Shown here: in pieces, positions 46,963 through 59,347 of the stretch | Layout: the number at the start of each line of letters is the position of its first letter | Numbering within the stretch: position 1 is the first letter of the stretch | NCBI GenBank assembly: GCA_029379385.1 | Contig: CM055612.1 | Location: 13,144,001 to 13,208,000 of the forward strand | Length of the DNA: 64,000 nucleotides | Source: Quillaja saponaria | Taxonomy: Eukaryota; Streptophyta; Magnoliopsida; Fabales; Quillajaceae | Reading direction: 5' to 3' | The notes under the pieces: model-generated | What the model saw: only the letters and a program-made list of their open reading frames with translations | Told to the model about the DNA's origin: nothing | The model's database searches: none | Program-made: the position numbers and the translations under genes

Positions 46963-49440
46963 AAAAGGAAAAATTGGTTATGAATTAGAGATGAATAGGT
47001 TATGGATTAAAGGTGTAGACTTAAGAAGGATTTCATGTCTCTAAAATATGGCTAGGCTGTTGAAGTGTGAAATGTTCGAAAGTTGCTATCCCTTAATTTT
47101 ACATTCACCTCTCTCAATTTTTTTTTTTTAAAAAAAAACAAAAAAAAAAAAATTACATGTTCTGTTATACTTCCACTACATAATTACTATCTACATCCTT
47201 TTCTTTCACTTTTATTTTGATACTGACCTTAGGGAAATACCACCAATTTTTCTACTCAAGTAGCAAAAAGGAGAAGAGAATGAAGGAACATTATCTTATT
47301 TCATGTTGCAGAACATCCAATATTCATCAAACTGTTACAATAAGGATTAAGGCAAAGGGCATAAAAATGCAAGTTAAGTGGGAATTAAAAGTGAACATGG
47401 TTAAATTTTATAAGTTAAAGAAAATTTAGTATTTCGGATCTCTTATGGATTGAATTAGTTTAAGAGTTTTAAAGAGAAAGTATATCTTATTGTCTTGGAA
47501 TGATATCTAAAATTTTCGTAACTTGGTTTCAAGTACATTTATTGTCAGAGCGATTAGATTGCGGCTAGATCCATACAGGATTTAGGTGAGCTTCAGTCAG
47601 TCCAGGAGACTTTCTCACAGGTTATAGTTTGAATTAGCCTAGGATCTCTAAATAAAAGTTGTTCTTAACATGATGAAGAGTAAATATGGAGTGGTACAAG
47701 TTTCAATTCTTAGTTGTGTGTATTTTGGAGATATTAGAATTCATGGCTGTAATTTTTCGTTCCTAACTGTATCTGTTTTAAAGTAATTAAGATTAAAGGG
47801 TCTTAAAGGATAAATTAGGAGAAGAGTGATGAAGATGAAATGTTCATAACATCTTGAAATACTAGACTGGAGAGTTTTGCAATTTAACTCCCAAGTATAA
47901 GAATTCTATAAGCATTGAATTAGAGGTTGGCAACTAAAAATTTGTACAATGCCCTTGTTTTTGTCCATGTAAGAAATTGAGTGAGTTTAAGACTAATTTT
48001 AGGAAAAAAATTTCTAAGAAAGAAAGATAGTTAACTTCCTAAAGTTAATGTTTCAACTTGGTTTTATTAAATTTGGTTAAGCGTGTAAGTTGAAAATAAA
48101 CATATCTCCGAGAGGGTTGTGAAAATGCATAAAAGAAGAGTTAACTTTAAATAAATACTTGAAACTGACTAACTCTAGATGTTCATAACTAAAAGATTAT
48201 GACTAAGGAATTGTCAAACTAAGTAACACTTAGAAAATGTAATTGCAGCTTCGAAAAGTATGGTTGAACCAAAGACGCATATGACCGCAAGTGTTAATGA
48301 CGAATGAAATCTGTTAAAGGTGAGTGGTTAATTATTACCGTTTAGTGACTAGATTATTATGTGTATTTACATGTGTATTTGAATAGATGTGTGATATGAA
48401 AATAATAATAATAAGCATGTACAATGTTGCATTGAGTTAATTGAATTGTATTTGATGCTTGAAATTATTTATGATTGATAAGGGCCAACGAAGTAAAATG
48501 TTTTCCGAAATGATTTTATTTCTGAAATTGAATTCTAGGTGCACCTAGGATATTTTGATATGAGATACTCTGATTCTGACAATTGTTTAAAAGAAATGAA
48601 TGCTCAGTCCTAGTGGGATGGATTATGTATGAAAAATTAACCTGTTGTGCAGGTGGTTAAATGCCCGGTGGGGAGTGATACTGTTATGCAGGAGTTACTC
48701 TATTGGCCCTTTGTTTGCTTTGTATGCTTTGATTGCCATGATTGTTCAAGTGGATTATACATTGTACTATTTGAACTATGCTTGCTAGGTTCTATATTTC
48801 CATATTTGTATATGTGTAATCTTAGTAGTTTTGGAATATATGACATGGGAATATTAATTGATTATATATTCTATACGTGTGTCAGGTGATGCTAGTACCT
48901 TTTGGGGTATGATTTTCCACTCACGGAGTCTATAGGACTCATCCCTCTTCTGTGGTTATTTTTTTTAGTAATAGGATCTCAAGGACGACTATTATCGACA
49001 ATGGACTTTGCCGAGTGTTTGATGGTGAGGAAATGCTTTGGAATCTCAATCTTGAAGTTAAAGGGATGAAAGTTTACAGTCACAGTAAAGCTGTGGGGTG
49101 TCTTGTCTTGTGAGGGGTAATAGTCTAGATGATGAGAAACGGAGCAGAGCTCCTTGATCTTGTTGTCTTTGTTATTGTTATTGTTATTGTTGTGTAAAAA
49201 TAGGAATACGTATTGTTTATGTTTTGGGCATGTTTCACCTCGTGTGGAACCTCAGCCATAATTTTCAAAAAATATTATGTTTTGGGCATGTTTTTACTTT
49301 AATTAAGTAAAGATTTTCTTGGTTTTAAATATAATTGCTTCAAGAGTCTTGTGTGTTTAGTAATAGTAAAAGCAGGGTTACAGAAGTTTGGTTATCCATT
49401 CCTCCGGCCAGTCATGCCTTTGTTTGGGGGTGTGACAAAT

Positions 49441-49452
49441 TGGTATCAGAGC
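49441..49452 (+). promoter_or_regulatory. Primer-binding site of element E
   Basis: TGGTATCAGAGC, an exact match to the plant initiator tRNA-Met complement, three bases after the 5' LTR. Confidence 0.95.
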
Positions 49453-52400
49453 TTGGGTCTAAAGGTTCGTGACTGCAAATGAGGGACCATGTTACTTTGT
49501 TCGCATACATTACCTAGGGTATATGTGGACCTAGTGACACATTCTAATTCATCTTGAAACTTCAAGTTGTGATTCTTTAACGTACAATCCTTGGCCGTAT
49601 ATGATAAATAAGTGTGGAAGTCGTTTATATTTGTTTAGACATGATGACATGTAGTAGTTGTTGTTATTTGTGTGAAAAACTAGAATATTGGCGTTGATCA
49701 AGAGTTAATCAGATTTTAGCATTTTTAATCAGAAATTAAAATGTAAAGAACCATGAATAATTTAGTTCAAGTCTTAAATTTCGCTATAGTACTCTGTAAA
49801 AGGCAAACCTTCAATTTAGGTTAACTAAATAAATAGTTGTGTGTAAAACTATTATACTTAAGATTTAAATAAGAATAATGAGGAGCAAAGGAAATAAAGG
49901 ATCTACTTTATGTAGACTAGATGTGCTATTAAAGAAACCCATTTCAAACCTATTTATTTTACTGTGAAATGGATCGTAAAAACGTATATACACATGTAGT
50001 CTATCTATTTCCTCTCAAATCTTCATCTCAAGAGGTATGAAAAGCTTCTTTTGAATGTCAGGCTTGCAAACTAATTCTAATATTAAATATCGAATATTGG
50101 AATTAATACACTTATCGATTAAAAGAAAAAAATGATTCGTTCTGATTGTGTAATGATTAATAACAGTTGAATTCCTTCTTTCTCCTAATATTATTAATTC
50201 ATTTGATCAGTTATAAAGACTCAGACTCTTCTTACACTTAGAATATAATTAAGTTTAGATCAAGAAGGAGTAACATGCGAAATATTTGTGTGATTTTGCA
50301 AAACATTTAAAAGAAAAACAAGCTTTGTGTTAAATTCTTCAAGTATGAATTTTTGATAAAAATGAGTGTAAAGTTTAGAATCTATTGGGTTGAATAAGTG
50401 TGTTTTGATGCTTAATGAAATATTAAACCTGAGAGGTACATAATTTGTTTTACAGATTTGAAGCTTTTCGTTGAGTTCTAATATTTTTATTTAATTCAAT
50501 TTATAACAACTAAATCAATTTTGGTAACACCTATTACAGTACTTATTATCCAAAGAGAAAATTTTTCTAGTAATATCTGTTAATTATTAACAGAGTAGTA
50601 TAATATGCTATGGCAACATTGGAGAAGTTAACTCTAAGTTTGAGGTAGCATGAAATTTTTAATTAATAAGATTAATGAGTAACGATATGCATGTTGAGAG
50701 TTGGTGATAAATAACATGAGTATAAAAGACATTGAATCAAAAAAATATTGAATTAGTGTAAATAAGATTTAATATATATATCTACAATTTTATATGTACA
50801 ATCAGAACAAATATTTATCGTAAACTTAACTAACTGTTATAATTTGATATTAAACTAGGAAATTAGAATAATACGATGTAAGTCTCAATTAAACTAAATA
50901 AGGACAAATATAGATAAAATAAATGAACAGTATACCTATTTGGATATAAAATGTATACATATAGGTAATTTAAAGATGACTTAGATCTTGATTTTCATTT
51001 CAAACAATTTTAGTGATAAATGAAGTGATGTCCTTCTTAATGGAATAATAGAATTTCGATGACATATTTGGTATTCTCTTTTCTTTTCTTAATTAAAAGG
51101 ATAATTGAAAAAAAAAAAATAGTAAGTAATAAATCTAGTAGAGGTAGGTATAATGTAATATAACATTTTGTTCTTTTTGGTTTATCATTGAATAACCTAC
51201 ATTGCTAATATCAATTTAAAAAATAAATAAATAAAATGGTATGTATCGCTAGTCTGTGAATAACCAATTATTATATAAACTAGTATAGGTTATATTTAAA
51301 GTCAATGGGGTCACCTAAAAAGATATACTAGATTGATTGAGGTATTTTAAAAGATAAAAAAAATAACCAATTGTTAATAGAATTCATGGTCGGCTTTCTG
51401 TAAATTACTAGTTTAGGTGAGAATTTTCAAATATATCTTAAGTTAAGTCTATACTGATAGGTAACCAACCGCAACAAATAAGGAGGATATAATATTGTTA
51501 TGAATAAATTAGTATCACATACCGGTAATAGTAGTAGCAAAAGAATGTTATTTTGTGCTTCTTGATATGCCTAACTCCGCATATTATGGTACAAGAAAAT
51601 CATAGTTAAAATATTATTTCATTTATTTGCCTAAAAAGTTATGTATCATGGAAACTATATGCCACGTATATCAATTTTATTTAAACGACTCTTAAACAGT
51701 GACAGAAGGAAATTAATAAATTGAACATGAGGGTTGAACTCTATTGTAATATATATGAGATATGTTTAGGATATTTCCACCTCTCAATTCTGTTACACTA
51801 GACTTTGAAGTCTTTTAATCAACTAATTTAACCATTAGAACATGCATATATTAAAAGATATTTATATACCTTGTTTACATATTTAAATTTTTATGTACAA
51901 AGAAAATACATGCATATATATATATATATATGTATGTATGTATATATACATATTCTCTAGAGGAAATACGAAAATTAAGAAATTCTTAAATATTGGCAAA
52001 AATTTCAATTGTTGTTAACCAAGGATAATAGTTCAAAACTGAAAGTAAGTAGAAGCTAATTTTTTATTTTTTTTTACTCATGTCATTATCTAATTTAGTT
52101 CGTCAATCTAAATTTTAAATAAGGAATATGGTATGATTATAAGCATGGATTATGATTTAATTGTTTAATTATTAGTATGGCGCAGTAGAAGCAGGGTCTA
52201 GTGTCATGATAAAAGTATTAAGTTTAGTGGTTTTAAGAGATCGACTTCGTTTTCAAGGGAATCGGATTGTAAAATAAAATAATAAGCAAATAAATAAATA
52301 AAGATTTAATTTTCGCTATTTAAGTTAGACGGTTAATTTAATCAGGCTTATTTAATTCATGTTAATGGATATTCAATATCGAAAAAGTTTTATGCATTAT

Positions 52401-52618
52401 GAATCTAGAAAGTAAAAGTAAATAAAAACCTAACGTGTGAGAAGTAATAAGTGATGAATATGAGTAAACAAGTCTGCAAACTTCGATTAATTCTTTGAAA
52501 AAGAGACAAGAAACTACTTGGAAAACCAAAGTTGCAGTGAAATAACTATATTTACATCCGATTTAGGTAAACAATTATCTGTATCCATTGTTGTTGAAAT
52601 TGGGGACAAATTTCTTTT
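49453..52618 (+). mobile_element. Element E, internal region
   Basis: The leader (49,453-49,640) and gag-start remnant (about 49,643-49,740) match elements C and D. 50,165-50,400 is a degraded reverse-transcriptase piece (INSFDQL-like, then QTLYAKF or LC-like and KYEFL strings). 51,100-51,390 matches 31,676-31,969 of element C. The rest, including 51,390-52,600, is AT-rich without recognisable coding. No zinc knuckle, protease, RNase H or integrase, so it depends on enzymes from elsewhere. Confidence 0.75.
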
Positions 52619-52630
52619 AAGGGAGGGAGA
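52619..52630 (+). promoter_or_regulatory. Polypurine tract of element E
   Basis: AAGGGAGGGAGA, preceded by GACAAATTTCTTTT, directly before the 3' LTR. Confidence 0.92.
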
Positions 52631-53219
52631 TTATTATAACCCGACATCATGAAGTTGCATTATAGATGTACTGTATAAATTTTAGTTGTAAAATAACATA
52701 TTTTTAAATAATTAAATAAAAAATAATATAATTAAAAATCTTATAATCCGATATCCTAGTATACGTTTTAAGAATTTTTTTTTTTTTTTGTAACCCGATA
52801 TCTCAGTGTATGAAAATTTTAATAAATCCTTAACATAAAGATGTATATATATATATATATGTATGTATATACACCCCTAAAACTACGATTAAATTGTAGC
52901 CACAAATTAAAAAAAAAACTTAACTTGGACTTTACATTTCTTTATTTTTTCTTTTTTTTTTTTGTCCTATTTGTTTTTAGTCTTTATTATCCTTTCATTT
53001 TTATTTTTTTTATTGTTGCCAGTTGTCTCTGTTTTTTTTTTTTTTTTTCTTTTTACCATCGCATTCTTCCTCTTTGCTTTCTATTTCTTCCAGAGTCTTT
53101 TAAGGGACTGTTCTATTTTGGCTTTCTTTGCTTCTGCCCACTCATACACTCTCCTACTATTTTTGCTATTCATTCACCTTCACACTCCCTCAAAATTTAA
53201 CTCTTTTGCATTGAAAGAA

Positions 53220-53366
53220 ATGGAGAGCGAAGTGATCAGACATAGAATCAACACTATTGTAGCCCACTTTGCATCTAACTATAATATCCCAGCCACCCAC
53301 ATCATCCTCTTAAACTACACTAGTAGCCTGAACTCTTTGATCTCAAGACGTGACAATAAAATCGCT
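53220..53366 (+). pseudogene. Unidentified captured frame, E 3' LTR copy
   Basis: MESEVIRHRINTIVAHFAS, PATHIILLNYTSSLN, ISRRDNKIA, ending at a stop at 53,367. It differs from the 5' LTR copy at few positions. A T-rich leader precedes it. Confidence 0.6.
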
Positions 53367-53432
53367 TAGTTTCTTCTCTTTACTTTTCTGAATCTCCTTG
53401 TTTCTCTATGGGAATGTGGGGAGTTCATGTCC

Positions 53433-53654
53433 ATGGCTACTGTAGCAGCAGCTATCTTCGCATCAAGCCTTGTTGTTAATCTTATTCAGGTAATATCACA
53501 GAATATCTATAGAAGAATTAATAGGGTAGTGGCAGAATTGTTATGGTTGAAACTAGTGTGGCTTATTAACTGGTGGGTAAGAGTTAAGATTAAAGTATTC
53601 ACTGATCATGAAACCTTTCATTCAATGGGTTAAGAGCATGGTGTGAGAAAAAGG
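53433..53654 (+). pseudogene. LPAT2: LPAT2-type acyltransferase N-terminus, E 3' LTR copy
   Basis: MATVAAAI, SSLVVNLIQV, NIYRRINRVVAELLWLK, LVWLINWWV, VKIKVFTDHETF, MG, EH. It has lost the LLFF stretch and the loop before NIYRR by small deletions. It keeps the second Trp that is a stop in the 5' LTR copy, but shares the stop within MGKEH. So one stop predates integration and the other followed it. Confidence 0.87.
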
Positions 53655-56600
53655 AGAAGAGAATGAAGGAACATTATCTTATTTCATGTTACAAAACATC
53701 CAATATCCATCAAACCATTACAAGTAAGGATTAAGGCAAAGGACATAAAAATGGCAGTTAAGTGGGTATTAAAAGTAAGCATGGTCAAATTTTATAAGTT
53801 ACAGAAAATTTAGTATTTCGGGCATCTAATGGATTGAACTAGTTTAAGAGTTTTAAAGAGAAAGTGTAGCTTATTATCTTGTAATGATATGTGGAAATTT
53901 TTGTAACTTGATTTCAAGTACATTTATCGTTAGAGCGGTTGGATTGAGGCTAGATCCGTGCAGGATTTAGGTGAGCTTCAGTTAGTCTGTGAGACTTTGT
54001 CATAGGTTATAGTTTGAATTAGCCTAGGATCTCTAAATAAAGTTGTTCCTAACATGATGAAGAGTAAATGGGGAGTGGTACAGGTTTTAATTCTTAGTTG
54101 TGTGTATTTTGGAGGTACTAGAATTCATGGTCGTAAATTTTCGGTTCCTAACTATACCTATTTTGAAGTAATTAAGATTAAAGGGTCTTAAAAGATGAAT
54201 TAGAAGAATAGTGATGAAGATGAAATGTTCATAACATCTTGAAATACTAGACTGAAAAGTTTCATAATTTAACTCCCAAGTATAAGAATTCTATAAGCAT
54301 TGAATTAAAGGTTAGCAACCAGAAATTTGTGCAGTGCCTTGTTTTTGGTCTATGTAAGGAATTGAGTGAGTTTAAGACTAAATTTAAGAAAAGTTCCTAA
54401 GTAAGCAAGATATTTAACTTCCTAAAGTTAATGTCTCAATTTGATTTTATTAAATTTGGTTAAGTGTATAAATTGAAGATAAACATATCTCCGAGAGGGT
54501 TGTGAAAATGCCTAAAAGAAGAGTTAACTTTAAATAAATACTTGAAACTGACTAACTCTAGATGTTTGTAACTAAAAGATTCTAACTTAAGAATTGTCAA
54601 ACAAAGTAACACTTAGAAAATGTAATTCCAACTTCAAAAATTATGGTTGAACCAAAGACGTGCATGACCGCAAGTGTTAGTGACAAATGAAATCAGTTAA
54701 AGGTAAATGGTTAATTATTACCCTTTGGTGACTAGATTATTATGTGTATTTACATGTGTATTTGAATAGATATGTTATATGAAAATAATAATAATAATAA
54801 GCATGTACAGTATTACATTGAGTTAATTGAATTGTGTTTGATGCTTGAAATTATTTGTGGATGATAAGGGACAACGAAGTAAAATGTTTTCCGAAATGAT
54901 TTTATTTCTGAGACTAAATTTCAAGTACACCTAGGACCCTTTGGGTACAATTTTCCACTCACAGAATCTATAGGACTCATCCCTCTTTTGTGGTTATTTT
55001 TTTTTAGTAATAGGATCTCGATGATGGCTATTACCAATAATAGACTTTGCTGAGTGTTTGACGGCAAGGAAATTCTTTGGAAATCTTGTAGTCAAAAGGG
55101 TGAAAGTTTGCAGTCATACTAGAGCTGTGGGATGTCTTGTCTTATGAGGGGTAATAGTCTAGTTGATTGTTATTATGATGAGAAACGGAGTAGAGCTCCT
55201 TGATCTTGTTGTCTTTGTTGTTGTTTTTGTTATGTAAAAATAGAATTACGTATTGTTTATGTTTTGGGCATGTTTCACCTTGTGTGGATCCTTAGCCAAA
55301 ATTTTCAGTAAAAATTATGTATTCAGTAACAAGTCTATGTTTTTACTTTAATTAAGTAAATATTTTCTTGGTTTTAAATATAATTACTTTGAAAGTCTTA
55401 TGTATTTAGTAGTTGTAAAATTAGAGTTATGAAGGTTTGGTTATCCATTCTTCCGTCCAGTCATGCCTCTATTTGAGGGTGTGACATATCCTCCGTACAC
55501 AATCCATCCCACCAAGGCTGAGTACTTTATCCTTTTTAAATTCTTTATCAAATTAGAATATCCTAGATACACATAGATTCTAATTCAGAAGTAAAAACTA
55601 TTTCGGAAAATTTTCACTTGATTGGCCCTTATCAACCACAAATAATTTCACACATCAAGTATAATTCAAATAACTCAAATTAAGCACTACGTATCCAATA
55701 TACTGCTAAAGATAAACAACTTTTCTCAATTATACATAAATAGTTTCACTATTAATCTAGTAACCATAGAGCACGTAATCTACTCGCAAAGTTCAAGAAT
55801 GTGGTTCATCGTTCTGCGAGGGTGTCAGAATATCCTCGACACGATCCAGAGCTGAAAATCATAAATTCATATATTATTTAGAGTAATCATTTCATTTTAT
55901 TCATGCTTCATTTATATTTTAATCAAACTAACTATCAACTTTTCATAGAATTTATATTCCAAACGTTTAATTTAATTAAACTAAACTTTTTAAAATCAAC
56001 ATGTTTCAAACTCCAATTCTTAAATCATACCTTTAATCTTCCTATTTCTTATTTCCCTTAACTTTTATTCATACCTCTAATTTAAATCCATCAACTTTAA
56101 CTTAACTTACTAATTATCTATAATTTAATTCACATATAATAAATACATTAGTAGAACATCCAAAAGCTAAATTTGGTTATCTTAACTCATTATATATTTA
56201 GACTATTTTGTTAAAATTCTTTACTCTACTACTTCATGATTAAACTTTCAATAACATACAAACATAAAACTTATCATACTTGAATTCCCACTAATTAATT
56301 TAACCAGAAAATCACTACACCTAAAGTTTATAAAGCTTATGGCACAAGGGAAATTTTCTACACCTTTACTCCCTTGCTGCCATGTCACCAAATAGGCACA
56401 AAGCCTCCACTTTGCTATGCTCCATAACTAGCCATAAGGGTGTAATAAGCAACCAAGAAGGGAGGAAGAGATTCCAAGGTTGTTGCCCAAAACAGGGGAC
56501 AACAACTTGAATGTATGACTATTTACATAACCTATCATTTCAAGCCTAAATGGAAGGAAGGAGAGCTACCATAATTGCTTCTTCTTTCAACCTTTCCCAT

Positions 56601-56728
56601 GGCTTGAAATAACTACTTAGCTAGCAGCAAATTGAGGTGGAAACCATGCCAAAATAGGGCATGTTTTCCATAGTCCAGTAACTGCTCTTTTCTCTTTTGT
56701 TACACAGACACACACCTAAGAACACACT

Positions 56729-58171
56729 TGATAGGTCTATGAAATAGCCTTATTACATGTCCTTTTTATTCATATTATTTGTTATGTTATAGAGTTTTAG
56801 TTTAATTGTTACTTAGTTAAGTTATTTGCTTTAAGTTGTTGAATCCTAGTTAAGTATGCTTAGGATTTAGCCTTTAATTATGAATTTCATTGATTCTTGA
56901 CTTAGTTTGTGTATTTTGAAGGTTTAATGCTTAAAGAAAACCCCTTTGAAGTGAAAGTAGAGTCAAACAATGATTTTCTACTCATCAGGCGCCACAGCCA
57001 TGGAAAAAATAAGCCACAAAGCCCAAAATCGTGCAAAAAGCATCCAGGCAAAGAGTATTAATGCTAGGCACCAGGAAGTAGCATCTAGGAGCCCAAGACA
57101 GGACAGGTTGGCCCGTAGTCGCCAGAAAAGTAGCACCTAAGCGTCCAAAGATGATTCCCACTCTGATTTTCAATGCTGAGACACTGAAACTTCATTACTA
57201 GGATGCCGGCTCGATTCCTAATTTGAATTGACTTCTTTTTTAGGATTTTAAAAAGCCTATTTTAAAAAGTTTATGTTGGGGAATATAGACACACAAGTTT
57301 AGCTAAGAAAATATGGAGTTTAGAGGCATCTAGAGTGCAATAAGCAAGAGAAGCTTAGGATGATTGAAGATTGAAGCTTGACAACCATTGATTTTTCTCA
57401 TTCTACTCTTTCTTATCCTTATGTTTATTTGATGTTTTCTTTATATGAATCCATGTTTACACTAAGTAGCATGGAGTAGTTACTTCTCTATGATTGCAAT
57501 GGAACTCAACATATAGCTTGTTTTTATGTTTATAATATGATTGCTTAGGATTTGATACATGAATTATTTATCTTATTCTATGCTTCATATTTCTAATTGA
57601 TTAGCTACCAATTAGATTGATTTGGTAACTTAGAAGAACCTTGACGAAGGAAATCTAAGTTTAGCCTTGAATAAGATAGCACTTGTTTGAATTCATTCAC
57701 ATGCTTGTTTGAATTTGATTTGTATGTAGGATAGAAATATACCTTCATACCTTGTGTAACCATTGTTAGGTCTATTATTAATGAGTCTAGCTTAATTTAG
57801 TTCTCATAAAAATATAGTGAATTAGTTAAGTTAGATATTATTATAAGCAATTCAAAATATACTTACAATTGAATAAGAACCCTAGGTTAATAATTTGGTA
57901 TCATAACTAAGCATGATAATATAATAATAATTCAAGTGAGTGTTGAAGGAAGTTGTAATTCTAGGTTTTCTCTATCACATTCTTACGTTTGCTTGCTTTA
58001 ATTTAGTTTAGTTTAGTTATCAATCTCTCAAAGCTCAGTCTTTTGGATAAAGTTAGGGTTGATAAATTTTAGTACTTAGCAATTGTTAGATTTGATTCCT
58101 CGTGGGTTCGACACTCTCCTTACACTTTATTACTTGTTCACGATACGTGCACTTACGTGGTAAATCCGACA
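56729..58171 (+). mobile_element. Unclassified insertion (LTR- or TRIM-like) in element H LTR
   Basis: A segment absent from related LTRs. It starts TGATAGGTCTATGAAATAGC. Its end contains CCTCGTGGGTTCGACACTCT and GATACGTGCACTTACGTGG, then CCGACA, phrases that I associate with 3' ends of some plant LTRs. TG...CA ends are consistent. Flanks ACACT and ACATC are only a partial match. The middle (56,985-57,180) has degenerate GGCGCC/CTAGGCACC words. No coding seen. Confidence 0.5.
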
Positions 58172-58551
58172 ACATCACTCACACAAGGAAACTCACGAGT
58201 GAAGGTATTATATGCAATATCTCCTTGAAGAACAACGGTAGCCATAAATGCCATAAAAGAAAAATAAAACACAACACAAGAAAGAGAGGAAAACATACAA
58301 GATAAAAAGGAAGGTAAGGAAGGGAAATTAGTACTTGAACTTAATTGAAACAAGAAGAAACTAGAGTTTTCTAAGCTAAAGATTAGGAGTCAAAGGAGTA
58401 GATAATTTCCTTGGCATAATAGAGGCTCGGCAATGCTCAAGGTGATAAGACAATGCACAATTATGTGGGAGGAAAGAAGGAAAAAATAAAATAAATAAAG
58501 CTAAAGTATATAGTCAAAGGTTAAATGTAAGTTTGTGGTGTATATTTAACT

Positions 58552-58582
<31 letters not shown>

Positions 58583-58643
58583 CACCACTAGTTTCTAGCT
58601 TTTTCTTTTATTTATACACTTATTATTATTATTATTATTATTA
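58552..58643. repeat. (TA)n and (TTA)n microsatellites
   Basis: A TA run of about 27 bp (58,552-58,578) and an ATT/TTA run of about 25 bp (58,619-58,643) in U3 of element H's 3' LTR. Confidence 0.95.
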
Positions 58644-58845
58644 CTTTGTCAATACAGTTTACACAGTTTCAAGTTTCATGCCAACCAATAATGTGGTAAC
58701 AAAATTTTAATTCTTATATTACATGTATATATATACAAGTATCCATCTAATTTATTTATTTTATTTTTGTATAACTTTATTCACCTAATCACAATGAATT
58801 ATGCACAACCATTCTAAATCGTACATAAAATATAGGGTTATCACA

Positions 58846-58857
58846 ATCTCCCACCTT
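58846..58857 (-). promoter_or_regulatory. Polypurine tract of element H
   Basis: The complement reads AAGGTGGGAGAT directly before the LTR start, preceded by TAATTTCTTTT. Confidence 0.9.
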
Positions 58858-58919
58858 AAAAGAAATTAGTCCAAAATTTCAAATGAAAAGTTTCGAATGT
58901 ATTGTTTACCTGAGTTATT

Positions 58920-59060
58920 CAAATATATACGGATAGCATTGTTTCATAGCATTCTCGGATTCACAAGTAGCTTCTTGATGTTGCCATACAACTTTTACTG
59001 AAATAATAACCTTTGATCAAAGTTTACGAACTTGCCTGTCAATGACTACCACTGATTATT
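58920..59060 (-). pseudogene. Element H chromodomain remnant
   Basis: On the minus strand VIDRQVRKL, VKVVWQHQEATCESENAMK, CYPYIFE fit the chromodomain at the integrase C-terminus (DRQ..., VKV.W..H...EATWE.E..M...YP.LF). A few codons between WQH and EAT are missing and one stop interrupts. Chromodomains in these elements are thought to direct integration to marked chromatin. Confidence 0.8.
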
Positions 59061-59347
59061 CCTCATATGTGAGATTTTTATTTACCTATACCTCCTAAAA
59101 TATTTCCAAAGCATCGATACATGAAATACTGGATGTACCCTATCCTAGTTCGGGGGTAGCGGCAACCTATACACCACTGCTCCAATTCTATCCAAGATTT
59201 GGAAAGGCCTAATAAATCTTAGACTTAACTTGCCTTTCTTGCCGAAATTCATAGTCCCATTAAAAGGTGAAACCTTAAGGAACATGTGATCACCTACTTT
59301 AAATTCCAACTATCTTTGACATTATCAGCATATGACTTTTAACTGCT

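Larger units (their letters stand above)
45943..49437 (+). mobile_element. Element E, 5' LTR
   Basis: 3,495 bp, from TGTTATAATCTTACATCG to GGGGGTGTGACA. U3 repeats the terminal motif near 46,050 and 46,096 and has a TATATA run at 46,138-46,154 that could be a TATA box. Host-derived sequence lies at about 46,180-46,962. About 300 bp (46,966-47,266), bounded by AAAAAGGA at both sides, are absent from the 3' LTR. The 14-bp palindrome CTAGGTGCACCTAG is at 48,535-48,548. Confidence 0.9.
45943..55486 (+). mobile_element. Element E: complete two-LTR chromovirus-derived element, non-autonomous
   Basis: LTR 45,943-49,437, PBS 49,441-49,452, internal 49,453-52,618, PPT 52,619-52,630, LTR 52,632-55,486. 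It lies inside element H's 3' LTR, whose sequence resumes at 55,487 (CTCCGTACACAATCCATCCC). The 5-bp flanks (TTTTT and TATCC) do not match, so the target duplication has decayed or the ends were altered. Internal coding capacity is limited to a relic of reverse transcriptase. Both LTRs carry host gene sequence. Confidence 0.88.
52632..55486 (+). mobile_element. Element E, 3' LTR
   Basis: 2,855 bp, from TATTATAACCCGACATC (TG changed to TA) to GAGGGTGTGACA. It aligns along its length with 45,943-49,437. It lacks the AAAAAGGA-flanked 300 bp and about 350 bp around the 14-bp palindrome; the deletion joins ACACCTAGGA to CCCTTTGGGT at 54,930-54,945. The Phe-rich frames at 52,841-53,200 come from homopolymers. 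Confidence 0.9.
55487..58845 (-). mobile_element. Element H, 3' LTR part 2
   Basis: Continues the minus-strand LTR interrupted by element E, from CTCCGTACACAATCC to its 5' end at 58,845 (complement TGTGATAACCCTAT). It carries a separate 1.44-kb insertion (56,729-58,171). Open frames at 58,102-58,353 are incidental. A TA run lies at 58,552-58,578 and a TTA run at 58,619-58,643. Confidence 0.85.

Noticed and set aside
52841..53200. Phe-rich 119-codon frame
   Set aside because: Produced by poly-T tracts and a TA run in the E 3' LTR.
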